The notes beneath the pieces were generated by a model that was given only the letters and a program-made list of their open reading frames with translations, had not been told where the DNA came from and did not search any database. Shown piece after piece: positions 1-7,497 of a DNA stretch of 64,000 bases; the first letter of the stretch is position 1; every line of letters starts with the position of its first letter. This DNA is from Kribbella sindirgiensis (GTDB lineage Bacteria; Actinomycetota; Actinomycetes; Propionibacteriales; Kribbellaceae). The DNA lies in assembly GCF_004331435.1 (NCBI RefSeq), contig NZ_SJKA01000002.1, forward strand, positions 620,001 through 684,000, written 5' to 3'. Position numbers and translations under genes: made by a program.

Positions 1-1
1 C

Positions 2-316
2 GAGGCCGTGCGCGGCGTGCTGTCGCACCACATGGTGATCCGGGACGGCAAGATCGCGAACTACCACCCGTACCCGCCGACACCGTGGAACGGCAGCGTC
101 CGGGACAGCTACGGAACCCCGGGCCCGTACGAGGACGCCGTCCAGAACACGCCGATCTTCGAGGAGAACCCGCCGGAGAAGTTCAAGGGCATCGACATCA
201 TGCGCGCGGTACGCAGCTTCGACCCGTGCCTGCCCTGCGGCGTGCACATGTACGTCGGCAACGGACGGGAGAAGACGCACCTGCACTCCCCGTCCATCGC
301 CGTCAAGCCTTACTGA
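2..316 (+). CDS. hhyL: [NiFe]-hydrogenase large subunit, C-terminal part (group 1h type)
   Basis: The frame is open at the left edge, so only about the last 104 residues are present and the start lies outside the window. The stretch carries the C-terminal nickel-ligand signature DPCLPCGVHMY at about 221-253, whose two cysteines bind the NiFe centre. About 20 residues follow it; such tails are normally cut off by a HyaD-type protease, and one is encoded at 3721-4224. The sequence around the motif and the following genes match the actinobacterial high-affinity group 1h (Hhy) uptake hydrogenases, which oxidise atmospheric H2. The assignment to group 1h is from recognised family resemblance and gene order; the small subunit is not in the window. 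Confidence 0.9.
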   Translation, partial: EAVRGVLSHHMVIRDGKIANYHPYPPTPWNGSVRDSYGTPGPYEDAVQNTPIFEENPPEKFKGIDIMRAVRSFDPCLPCGVHMYVGNGREKTHLHSPSIAVKPY

Positions 317-329
317 CCCGGGGGACGAA

Positions 330-1160
330 ATGGATCGGCACGACGTCCACACGCTGAGCGAGCGGATCGACGTACTGCTGGACGAGGTCCAGCGCAGCGC
401 CGATCCCGCGCTCACGCGCAAGGTGGAGGAACTGATCCGCGCCGTGCTGACCCTGCACGGCGCAGGCCTCGAGCAGCTGCTGCACCTGCTCGGCGAGCCA
501 CAGGTTCGGCAGCTCGTCGAGGACGATCTGGTCGCCGGAATGCTGCTGCTCCACGATCTCCACCCCGACGACATCGCGACCCGCGTCCAGCAGGCGCTCG
601 ACTCGGTCCGCCCGTACCTCGGATCGCACGCGGGCGGGATCGACTACCTCGGCATCGATGCCGACGGGGTCGTCCACCTGCGTCTGCAGGGCAGCTGCGA
701 CGGCTGCCCCGGCTCGACCGCGACGGTCCGGCTGACCGTCGAGAACGCCGTCCTGGACGCCGCGCCGGAGGCGATCGCGGTCGACGTCGAAGGGATGGTG
801 AAGGAGAAGGAGAGTCTGTTGACCATCCAGCCGTTCCGCCCCCACCGGGACAGCTGGCACCGGCTGGATCTGGTCCCACCCCCGGACCAGATCCAGCATC
901 TCCCCGTCGCCGGCCTCGACCTGCTCGTCGCCAACCTGGCCGGCACGTACTTCGCCTACCGCAACACCTGCCCGAGGTGCTCGTCCGGCCTGCACCACGG
1001 CCGGTTGAGCGGCGAGCGGTTGACCTGTCCGCGGTGCACGGCCGAGTACGACGTACGTCTCGCTGGGCGGGCGCAGGACGGCCCGCCGCTCGAAGCCATC
1101 CCCTTGCTGCCGGACGGTTCCGGCTGGAAGGTCGCTGTCCCGGGGGTGCAGCCGGCGTGA
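330..1160 (+). CDS. hhyE: NifU-domain / Rieske-like iron-sulfur protein of the hydrogenase operon
   Basis: This 276-residue protein follows the large subunit by 13 bp. Residues 1-90 are helical and unrecognised. Residues 90-150 are a NifU C-terminal-type domain with the cluster-binding CDGC at 123-126. Residues 195-275 look like a Rieske ferredoxin fold, but the two usual CxH/CxxH half-motifs are replaced by CPRC at 214-217 and CPRC at 233-236. In mycobacteria a NifU-type protein, HhyE, is encoded beside the group 1h hydrogenase and is thought to pass electrons to the respiratory chain; this is the likely role here. The symbol is assigned by context. The cysteine-for-histidine change is seen directly; which cofactor it binds is unknown. 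Confidence 0.75.
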   Translation: MDRHDVHTLSERIDVLLDEVQRSADPALTRKVEELIRAVLTLHGAGLEQLLHLLGEPQVRQLVEDDLVAGMLLLHDLHPDDIATRVQQALDSVRPYLGSHAGGIDYLGIDADGVVHLRLQGSCDGCPGSTATVRLTVENAVLDAAPEAIAVDVEGMVKEKESLLTIQPFRPHRDSWHRLDLVPPPDQIQHLPVAGLDLLVANLAGTYFAYRNTCPRCSSGLHHGRLSGERLTCPRCTAEYDVRLAGRAQDGPPLEAIPLLPDGSGWKVAVPGVQPA

Positions 1161-1825
1161 GGCAGCGGTCGACTCTGCGTTCGCTGGCGCGATCCAAACC
1201 CTTGCCGGCCGTCGATCCGGTGGCGGTACTTCGCGAGTACACCGGTGGGGTGCGCGAGCAACTGGCGCCGGGTGAGCAGTGCGAGATGTGCGCCGTACCG
1301 ATCGGTCCCGAGCACTCGCACCTGGCCGACATCCAGGATCACCGGCTGCTGTGCGCCTGCCGGGCCTGCTACTTGCTGTTCACCGACGGCGGCGCGTCCC
1401 GCGGCCACTACCGCGTGGTGCCCGAGAGCTACCGGTACAACGCGGACTTCGCCCTGTCACCGGCGCAGTGGGACGCGATGGGGATCCCGGTCAACCTCGC
1501 GTTTCTCTTCTACCAGTCCGATCAGGGCCGGTACGTCGCTTTCTACCCGAGCCCGGGTGGCGCCACCGAGTCGCTGCTCGACCTGGCCGGCTGGAACGAG
1601 GTCGTCGCCGGCGATCCCCTGCTGCAGGGGCTGGTCCCGGACGTGGAGGCCGTCCTGCTGCGCCGGCTGGACGACACGTTCGAGTGCCATCTGGTCCCCA
1701 TCGACGCGTGCTACGAGCTGGTCGGGATCGTGCGCCAGTACTGGGAAGGCTTCGCCGGCGGCGAGGACGTCTGGCGGCGGATCGACGCGTTCTTCGCCGG
1801 CGTCCAGGAGCGCAGCCGTGGTTGA
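1157..1825 (+). CDS. hydrogenase-operon accessory protein, DUF5947-like
   Basis: The GTG start overlaps the upstream stop by 4 bp (GTGA), giving 222 residues and suggesting translational coupling. The N-terminal part carries CEMC at residues 42-45 and CACRAC at 66-71, a likely metal or Fe-S site. The rest is a soluble alpha/beta protein with no membrane segment. I recognise it as the DUF5947 type that accompanies actinobacterial group 1h hydrogenase genes. Its function is unknown; a role in cofactor assembly or electron transfer is only an inference from the cysteines and the operon. Confidence 0.75.
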   Translation: MRQRSTLRSLARSKPLPAVDPVAVLREYTGGVREQLAPGEQCEMCAVPIGPEHSHLADIQDHRLLCACRACYLLFTDGGASRGHYRVVPESYRYNADFALSPAQWDAMGIPVNLAFLFYQSDQGRYVAFYPSPGGATESLLDLAGWNEVVAGDPLLQGLVPDVEAVLLRRLDDTFECHLVPIDACYELVGIVRQYWEGFAGGEDVWRRIDAFFAGVQERSRG

Positions 1826-2450
1826 CCTGGACTTCACCTGCACCGGCGCCGAGGCCGATCGGTACGCCGCGACCCCGTCGATCCGGCTGCGTCTGCGGAT
1901 CGACGAGACGACCGGTACGCCGGTGCACGCCCTCGCGCTGCGCTGCCAGATCAGGATCGAGCCGATCCGGCGCCGGTACGACGACGAGGAGGCCGAAGGA
2001 CTGGCCGACCTGTTCGGTGACCGGTCCCGCTGGGGCGAGACCCTGAAACCGCTGCAACTGGCCTTCGTCACCCAGATGGTCCCCGGCTTCACCGAAGCCA
2101 CGGAGGTCGACCTCAACCTCCCGTGCAGCTACGACTTCGACGTCGCCGCCCACAAGTACCTGTACGCCGTCCGGGAGCACGGCGTACCGCTGTTGCTGCT
2201 GTTCAACGGGACCATCTTCACCGGCAGCCCCGGCACCCTCTCGGTCACACCGGTCGCCTGGCAGAAGGAGACGACGTACTCGCTGCCGGTGTCCGTGTGG
2301 CGGGAGGCGATGGACCAGCACTTCCCGGGTGCCGCGTGGCTGCGGCTGCGCCAGGACACCTTCGACCTGCTGTACCGCTACCGCACGCGGGAAGCGTTGC
2401 CCGGCTGGGACGACGCGATCGAGCGACTCCTGAAGGAACAGCTGGAATGA
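1818..2450 (+). CDS. hydrogenase-operon accessory protein, DUF6084-like
   Basis: The protein has 210 residues from a GTG start that overlaps the preceding gene by 8 bp. It has no signal peptide, cysteine motif or membrane segment. The pattern is mainly beta with charged loops (RIRLRLRI-like strands, an acidic YDDEEAE stretch near residue 54). It resembles DUF6084 proteins found next to DUF5947 in these hydrogenase clusters. No biochemical function is known; the tight overlap argues that it works with its neighbours. The alternative start further upstream in the same frame would lie inside the DUF5947 gene and is unlikely. Confidence 0.7.
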   Translation: MVDLDFTCTGAEADRYAATPSIRLRLRIDETTGTPVHALALRCQIRIEPIRRRYDDEEAEGLADLFGDRSRWGETLKPLQLAFVTQMVPGFTEATEVDLNLPCSYDFDVAAHKYLYAVREHGVPLLLLFNGTIFTGSPGTLSVTPVAWQKETTYSLPVSVWREAMDQHFPGAAWLRLRQDTFDLLYRYRTREALPGWDDAIERLLKEQLE

Positions 2451-3724
2451 ACAGGTACGACGCCGTCCAGGACCTCGCGGACGCGCTGTTGTTCGAAGGT
2501 TATGTGCTGTACCCGTACCGGGCGTCGGACGGAAAGAACCGGGTCCGCTGGCAGTTCGGCGTGCTGATGCCGCCGGACTACTCGCTGCTGGATCCGACCG
2601 AGCGGTCCTGGTCGCAGACCGAGTGCCTGCTCGACGGCGACAAGGCCCTGATCCGGGTGCGGCTGCGCTTCCTGCAGGCGCAGAGCCGTGAGGTCCTCGA
2701 CGCCGATCGCGTCCTGGTCACGTCGCTCGAGACCGAGGACGCGACGTACCGGCCGTGGGACGAGGCCGTGGTGCGCACCGTCGACCTCGCCACGAACGTC
2801 TACCGGTTTCCCCGGCAGGTGACGTTCAGCCTGCCCGGCGGCACCGAGGTCGAGGCGGTCGGCACGGCCGGCTTCCTCCGCCGGACCAGGCTGCCGATCA
2901 CCGGGACCGTGACCCTCACCGTCCACGATCTACCGGGCCCGTACACCGTGAGCCGCATCCGGGTGCGGGTCGAGAACACCACCCCGGACGGCAGTTCGGA
3001 GCGCGTCGGGGCCCTCCGGCAGGCGCTGATCGCGCACCACGTCATCGTCGCCGCCGACGGCGCCCGTTTCATCTCGCAGCTGGATCCGCCCGAGTGGGCC
3101 AGAACGTTCGCGGGCGAGTCCGAGAACGTCGGCCTCTATCCGGTGCTGGCCGGCGACCTGCTGCTGTCCTCGCCGATCATCCTGTACGACCACCCGTCGA
3201 TCGCGCCGGAGAGCCAGGGCGACCTGTACGACGCCACCGAGATCGACGAGATCCTCAGCCTGCGCACGATGACGCTGACCGAGGAGGAGAAGCGCGAGGT
3301 CCGCGGTACCGACCAGCGGGCGGCCGAACTGCTGGACCGGGTCGACACCATGCCGCCGGAGTTCCTCGACCGGCTGCACGGCACCATCCGCTACCTGCGC
3401 AAGGTGACCGAGCCGCCGCCGGCCGACCAGCCGTGGTGGGATCCGGGCAACGACAGCACGGTCTCGCCGGAGACGGACACGGTCACGATCGGCAATGTTG
3501 CTGTGGGCAACGGCACCCGGGTCCGGCTGCGGCCGGGGATCCGGCGGGCGGACGCGCAGGACATGTTCCTGACCGGTCTCCTCGGCACCGTGGTCGCCGT
3601 ACTGACCGACGTCGACGGCGAGACGCACCTCGCGGTCGCCCTGGACGGCGAGGAAGGCGAAGTCCAGCGATCCCACGGGCGCTACCTGTACTTCGGCCCG
3701 GACGAACTGGAGCCGGTCGAATGA
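2447..3724 (+). CDS. uncharacterised hydrogenase-operon protein, 425 aa
   Basis: The ATG overlaps the previous stop (ATGA). The 425-residue soluble protein is rich in beta strands and acidic residues. The last 90 residues (around IGNVAVGNGTRVRLRPG) look like a small barrel comparable to a KOW/SH3-like fold. I do not recognise a named family. No transmembrane segment and no cysteine cluster are seen. Its place between DUF6084 and the maturation protease, with overlaps at both ends, ties it to hydrogenase assembly or electron transfer, but that is an inference from context alone. Confidence 0.65.
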   Translation: MNRYDAVQDLADALLFEGYVLYPYRASDGKNRVRWQFGVLMPPDYSLLDPTERSWSQTECLLDGDKALIRVRLRFLQAQSREVLDADRVLVTSLETEDATYRPWDEAVVRTVDLATNVYRFPRQVTFSLPGGTEVEAVGTAGFLRRTRLPITGTVTLTVHDLPGPYTVSRIRVRVENTTPDGSSERVGALRQALIAHHVIVAADGARFISQLDPPEWARTFAGESENVGLYPVLAGDLLLSSPIILYDHPSIAPESQGDLYDATEIDEILSLRTMTLTEEEKREVRGTDQRAAELLDRVDTMPPEFLDRLHGTIRYLRKVTEPPPADQPWWDPGNDSTVSPETDTVTIGNVAVGNGTRVRLRPGIRRADAQDMFLTGLLGTVVAVLTDVDGETHLAVALDGEEGEVQRSHGRYLYFGPDELEPVE

Positions 3725-4224
3725 CCGTCCTGGTGGCCGGGCTGGGCAACATCTTCAGCTCCGACGACGGCTTCGGCGTCGCGGTCGTCGACGAGCTCTC
3801 CCGTCGGCCGCTGCCGGCCGGGGTCGAGGTGCGGGACTTCGGGATCCGCGGCATCCACCTGGCCTATCAGCTGCTCGAGCCGTACGACCTCGTCGTACTG
3901 GTCGACGCGGTCCAGCGGGGCGGTCCGCCCGGCACGGTCTACCTGATCGAGGCCGAGCCGAGCGCCGACCCCAGCGAAGAGGTGACGATGGACGCCCACG
4001 ACCTCGGACCGGACGCTGTGCTCTCGCTTGTGCCGCGGCTTGGTGGCACCGTGGGACCTGTGGTGGTGATCGGGTGCGAACCGGCGGGTGTCGACGCCGG
4101 GATCGGACTCTCACCGGCCGTGCAGGACGCGGTCGGCACCGCCGTACAGCTGGTGATCGACGTGGTCACCGGCGCGATGGAGGGTAGAGCAGATGTGCCT
4201 GGGTATTCCCGGCCGGGTGGTTGA
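3721..4224 (+). CDS. hydrogenase maturation protease (HyaD/HybD family)
   Basis: This 167-residue protein starts with an ATGA overlap. It has the family hallmarks: the N-terminal GLGN at residues 7-10, the acidic pair D15/D16 in SSDDGFG, D62 in VDAV and H93 in AHDL, which serve as the nickel-sensing ligands. The family cuts the C-terminal tail from the large subunit once nickel has been inserted, which fits the tail left on HhyL at the start of the window. The 3' end overlaps the next gene by 32 bp. The start is fixed by the overlap and by the beta strand that opens the fold. Confidence 0.9.
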   Translation: MTVLVAGLGNIFSSDDGFGVAVVDELSRRPLPAGVEVRDFGIRGIHLAYQLLEPYDLVVLVDAVQRGGPPGTVYLIEAEPSADPSEEVTMDAHDLGPDAVLSLVPRLGGTVGPVVVIGCEPAGVDAGIGLSPAVQDAVGTAVQLVIDVVTGAMEGRADVPGYSRPGG

Positions 4225-4375
4225 CTGCCCGGACGGCGCGGACCTCGGTCGGGTCGAGGTGGCGGGCGTCGTCCGGGACATCAACGTGTCCCTGCTCGAC
4301 GGCCCGTTCGTTCCCGGTGAGTACGTCCTGATCCACAGCGGCTTCGCGATCGTCTTCTTCGGGGCCGAGCTGTGA
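4193..4375 (+). CDS. hypC: HypC/HybG-type hydrogenase assembly chaperone, short
   Basis: The protein starts MCLGIPGRVV, with the invariant Cys2 that HypC uses to bind the Fe(CN)2CO precursor and the large subunit. It has only 60 residues, against about 75-95 for most HypC proteins, and lacks the usual C-terminal helix after the strand GFAIVFF. It overlaps the protease gene by 32 bp and the next gene by 4 bp. The motif and position make the assignment firm; the shortened C-terminus suggests either a dedicated small variant or partial loss. Confidence 0.85.
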   Translation: MCLGIPGRVVDCPDGADLGRVEVAGVVRDINVSLLDGPFVPGEYVLIHSGFAIVFFGAEL

Positions 4376-5064
4376 ACGGCTCGGCGCTGTTCCTCCGGTA
4401 CGCGTACGCGCCCAACCTGCTCGGGTACTGCGGGCCCGCCGACACCAGCGCCCTGCTCGAGTTCGGCGCACCGGGTCGGGCCGGCACCGGCTTCCGCGCG
4501 CTGGCCAAGCAGTTCGAGGGCGCCTGGCCGCAACTGCGGACGATCGCCGCGGCCACCGGTACGGCGGACCCGCTCGACGGCGAGGTGGTCGAGGCCTACT
4601 GGATCGGCAACCGCCTGCTGGACCGGGCCGGCGATGCCGAGGGCGGACTGCCCCATCACAGCTTCCAGGTGTTCTGCCTGTATCCGTGGGCCAACCTGCT
4701 GCTCGACGAACGCCGTACCGAGCACGCGCTCCAGGTGCTCGACCAGTGCCGGATCCGGTGGGGCCGGGTGATCACGGTCGGCGCCGACCAGGTCGTGGTG
4801 GAGTCGCGGCCGCTGGTGTGGAACGGCGCCCGCCTCACGCTCGGCGTGCCCGGCCGGGAGACGGTGAACCGGGGGTTCGACGGCGTCAGCCTGATCGGGC
4901 CGCTGCATCCGGGCGACTGGGTGTCGATGCACTGGAACTGGGTCTGCGACCGGTTGACCACCGCCCAACTGGTTGCCTTGCGCCACTATTCGGCGCACCA
5001 CCTGGCGCTGGTCAATCAGCGCCTGGGCGGCCGGGCCGGGATGTCCGGGCCGAGGATCCAGTGA
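4372..5064 (+). CDS. hydrogenase-operon protein, DUF6390-like
   Basis: A GTG start overlapping the hypC stop by 4 bp gives 230 residues. The protein opens with FLRYAYAPNLLGYCGP, typical of DUF6390 proteins seen at the 3' end of group 1h hydrogenase operons. It contains aromatic-rich segments such as MHWNWVCDRL but no clear membrane span or signal peptide. Its function is unknown. The last 49 bp overlap the 3' end of the convergent XRE regulator gene. Confidence 0.75.
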   Translation: MNGSALFLRYAYAPNLLGYCGPADTSALLEFGAPGRAGTGFRALAKQFEGAWPQLRTIAAATGTADPLDGEVVEAYWIGNRLLDRAGDAEGGLPHHSFQVFCLYPWANLLLDERRTEHALQVLDQCRIRWGRVITVGADQVVVESRPLVWNGARLTLGVPGRETVNRGFDGVSLIGPLHPGDWVSMHWNWVCDRLTTAQLVALRHYSAHHLALVNQRLGGRAGMSGPRIQ

Positions 5065-5417
5065 GCGTCCGGCCGGCTGACGAGCCCCGGTGAGTTCAGC
5101 ACCGCGGGCCGCGCCACCGGGCGGTTGTCCGGCACCGCGGAACGATCGGGCTCCCAGCGGGCCGGGTCCTCGGTCAGGCCGAGCAGGTAGGTGACGGTGC
5201 AGTCGAGCGCACCGGCCAGCTCCGGCAGGCGTACGACGTCGACGCCGGTCCCGTGCTCGAAACTCGACAGTGTCTTGTTGGTGGTCCTGATCCCTCGCCG
5301 CGCCAGCCGGCTGACCAACTGCTTCTGCGTCAGCCCGAGCTGCAGGCGCCGCGCGCGCAACCTGCCGCTGACGACCAGATGCCGGTCGACGGCGAGGTCG
5401 CTGCGATCCTCGAACAT
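5016..5417 (-). CDS. XRE-family helix-turn-helix regulator
   Basis: This 133-residue protein carries a helix-turn-helix domain at residues 16-85 (RLRARRLQLGLTQKQLVSRL, then NKTLSSFEHGTG). This is the usual XRE pattern with the recognition helix before the SSFE/SxxExG signature. The C-terminal 45 residues are proline-rich and probably disordered. It is convergent with the hydrogenase operon and overlaps its last gene by 49 bp. It may regulate that operon, but nothing in the sequence shows the target. Confidence 0.8.
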   Translation of the reverse strand: MFEDRSDLAVDRHLVVSGRLRARRLQLGLTQKQLVSRLARRGIRTTNKTLSSFEHGTGVDVVRLPELAGALDCTVTYLLGLTEDPARWEPDRSAVPDNRPVARPAVLNSPGLVSRPDAHWILGPDIPARPPRR

Positions 5418-5528
5418 TGGCTACCCCCTGCAGCCACGATCCCAATCGGCCGCGAGCGCGTCAATCAGCAAACGTTCGAACTCCTCGTGCGAGTCCCGTG
5501 CGAGCCGACCACGTGGTACCGCGACACT

Positions 5529-6908
5529 TCATGAGCGCAGGTGCAGCCGGCGGGCCGCTTCGGCCACGGAGCCGGAGACGGACGGGTAGACGGTGAAGGC
5601 CTGGGCCACCTGGTCGACCGTCAGGCGGGCACCGACGGCCAGGGAGATCGGATGGATGAGTTCGCTGGCGCGCGGGGCCACGACCACGCCGCCGACGACG
5701 ATGCCGGTGTTGGGCAGGCAGAAGAGCTTCACGAAACCGTCGCGGACGCCCTGCATCTTGGCGCGGGCGTTGTCGGCCAGCGGCACCTTCACGACCATCG
5801 CCGTACTGCCGCCGGCGTCGACCACCGCCTGGGTCAGGCCGACCGTCGCGATCTCGGGGGCCGTGAAGACGTTCGCGGAGACCGTTGACTGGTCCAACGG
5901 AGTGACGGCGTCGCCGAGCGCGTGCGCCATCGCGATCCGGCCCTGCATGGCGGCCACCGAGGCCAGCATCAGTACGCCGGTGCAGTCACCGGCGGCGTAG
6001 ACGCCACGGGCCGTGGTCCGGGAGACCCGATCGACCTGGACGAACCCGCCGTCGGTCAGCGACACGCCCGACTCGACCAAGTTCATGTCATCGGTGTTCG
6101 GCAGGGAGCCGACCGCGAGCAGGGCGTGCGACCCCTCGACCTTGCGGCCGTCGGTCAGCGTCACCACGACGCCGTCGCCCTGCCGCTTGACCGACTCGGC
6201 CCGGGACTTGCCCAGGACCGTCAGGCCGCGCCGCTTGAACACGTCCTCCAGGACCGCTGCCGCGTCAGCGTCCTCACCCGGCAGCACCCGGTCCCGCGAC
6301 GACACCAGGACGACGTCGCTGCCGAGCGCGTCGTACGCGCTGGCGAACTCCGCGCCGGTGACGCCGGAGCCGACCACGATCAGCCGCTCGGGCAGTTCCT
6401 CGAGCTCGTAGACCTGCTCCCAGGTCAGGATCCGCTCGCCGTCCGGCTCGGAGCCCTGGAGGATGCGAGGCCTTGCACCGGTGGCGATCAGGATCACATC
6501 GGCGTCCAGGCGCTCGTCGCCGACCACCACGGTCTCCGGCCCGTCCAGGCGGCCGCGGCCCTTGACGATCCGGACCTTGTCGCGGTCCAGCCGGCGCCCG
6601 ATGCCCTCGGACTGGGCGGTGGCCAGCGCCTTCACCCGTTTGTTGACGACGGAGAGATCGACACGCACGGAGTTCGCCGGGTCGTCGTCGCCGTCGTCCA
6701 GCCGGACGCCCAGCTCCCCGGCCTCCTCCACCTCGGTCATCACCTCCGCGGTGGCGATCAGGGTTTTGCTCGGTACGCAGTCGGTGAGCACGGCGGAACC
6801 GCCGATCCCGTCGGAATCGACGACCGTCACCTCCCCGCCCAGCTGGGCGGCCGCACTGGCCGCTTCGTACCCGCCTGGACCGCCTCCGATGATCACAACT
6901 CGCGCCAC
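5529..6908 (-). CDS. lpdA: NAD(P)H-quinone dehydrogenase, LpdA-type flavoprotein
   Basis: This 459-residue pyridine nucleotide-disulfide oxidoreductase has an N-terminal FAD-binding GGGPGGYEA, a central NAD(P)-binding GSGVTGAEFASA and the second FAD motif YAAGDCTG. The redox motif of true lipoamide dehydrogenases (GGTCLNxGCxPSK) reads GGSAVLTDCVPSK here, so the first cysteine is lost, and the C-terminal active-site histidine region reads VYPSVSGS. Both changes are known from mycobacterial LpdA, which reduces quinones rather than disulfides. The start is GTG at 6908; the protein begins directly with the first Rossmann strand. Confidence 0.88.
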   Translation of the reverse strand: MARVVIIGGGPGGYEAASAAAQLGGEVTVVDSDGIGGSAVLTDCVPSKTLIATAEVMTEVEEAGELGVRLDDGDDDPANSVRVDLSVVNKRVKALATAQSEGIGRRLDRDKVRIVKGRGRLDGPETVVVGDERLDADVILIATGARPRILQGSEPDGERILTWEQVYELEELPERLIVVGSGVTGAEFASAYDALGSDVVLVSSRDRVLPGEDADAAAVLEDVFKRRGLTVLGKSRAESVKRQGDGVVVTLTDGRKVEGSHALLAVGSLPNTDDMNLVESGVSLTDGGFVQVDRVSRTTARGVYAAGDCTGVLMLASVAAMQGRIAMAHALGDAVTPLDQSTVSANVFTAPEIATVGLTQAVVDAGGSTAMVVKVPLADNARAKMQGVRDGFVKLFCLPNTGIVVGGVVVAPRASELIHPISLAVGARLTVDQVAQAFTVYPSVSGSVAEAARRLHLRS

Positions 6909-6939
6909 GGGAGGTCATTCTTCCGTATCCTCTGTTTCC

Positions 6940-7401
6940 GTGACCCTGTACGCCGCGTTTGCGTCGAATCTGGACCCGAACCTGATGTCCGAGCGGTGCC
7001 CGTACTCGCCACTGCGCGGGACCGGCTGGATCACCGGCTGGCGCCTCACCTTCGGCGGCGAGGAGCTCGGTTGGGAGGGCGCGATGGCCACCGTGGTCGA
7101 GGACCCGGCCGACCCCGCCAACCAGGTCTTCGTGGCGCTCTACGACATCCACCCCAAGGACGTCGAGCGCCTCGACGAGTGGGAGTGGATCGACCAGGGC
7201 GTCTACCGCAAGATCCAGGTCCGGGTGCAGACCCTGGACGGCGAGCAGCTGGCCTGGATGTACGTGCTGAACGCCTACGAGGGCGGCCTGCCCTCGGCCC
7301 GCTACCTGGGCATCCTGGCCGAGGCCGCCGAGGCGGCCGGCGCCCCCGACGACTACGTGGCGGACATCCGCTCACGGCCGTGTCAGTCGTCGGGTCACTA
7401 G
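6940..7401 (+). CDS. gamma-glutamylcyclotransferase-like protein
   Basis: The GTG start gives 153 residues beginning VTLYAAFASNLDPNLM, a variant of the Y-G-S-N-L signature that opens the GGCT-like fold. The segments LYDIHPKDVERLDEWE and AYEGGLPSARYLGIL fit the same fold. Such enzymes turn gamma-glutamyl compounds into 5-oxoproline, but the substrate cannot be read from the sequence. A TATCCT box ends 8 bp before the start, so the mRNA may be leaderless. The stop codon lies at the edge of the palindromic element at 7399-7486. Confidence 0.75.
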   Translation: MTLYAAFASNLDPNLMSERCPYSPLRGTGWITGWRLTFGGEELGWEGAMATVVEDPADPANQVFVALYDIHPKDVERLDEWEWIDQGVYRKIQVRVQTLDGEQLAWMYVLNAYEGGLPSARYLGILAEAAEAAGAPDDYVADIRSRPCQSSGH

Positions 7402-7486
7402 GTCCTGTCTGGTGATCCAGCGCCGTAGCGAGGAGGTGCCGTGCCGAGTGCCCCGCAGTAGGCGATGGATCACCAGGCAGGGCCTT
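7399..7486. repeat. 88-bp imperfect palindromic element
   Basis: Two 26-bp arms (7399-7424 and 7461-7486) match at 22 positions as an inverted repeat, with the core TGGTGATCCA perfect, around a 36-bp centre. The left arm supplies the TAG stop of the upstream gene, and the right arm ends at the likely -10 box of the next gene. It could be a small non-autonomous transposon relic (MITE-like) or a transcriptional hairpin. No second copy was noticed in this window. Confidence 0.6.
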
Positions 7487-7491
7487 AGAGT
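7486..7491 (+). promoter_or_regulatory. putative -10 box of a leaderless transcript
   Basis: TAGAGT fits the TANNNT -10 pattern and ends 6 bp before the GTG start of the phosphohexomutase gene, the spacing typical of actinobacterial leaderless promoters. No ribosome binding site is visible before that start. Confidence 0.4.
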
Positions 7492-7497
7492 GCCCAT

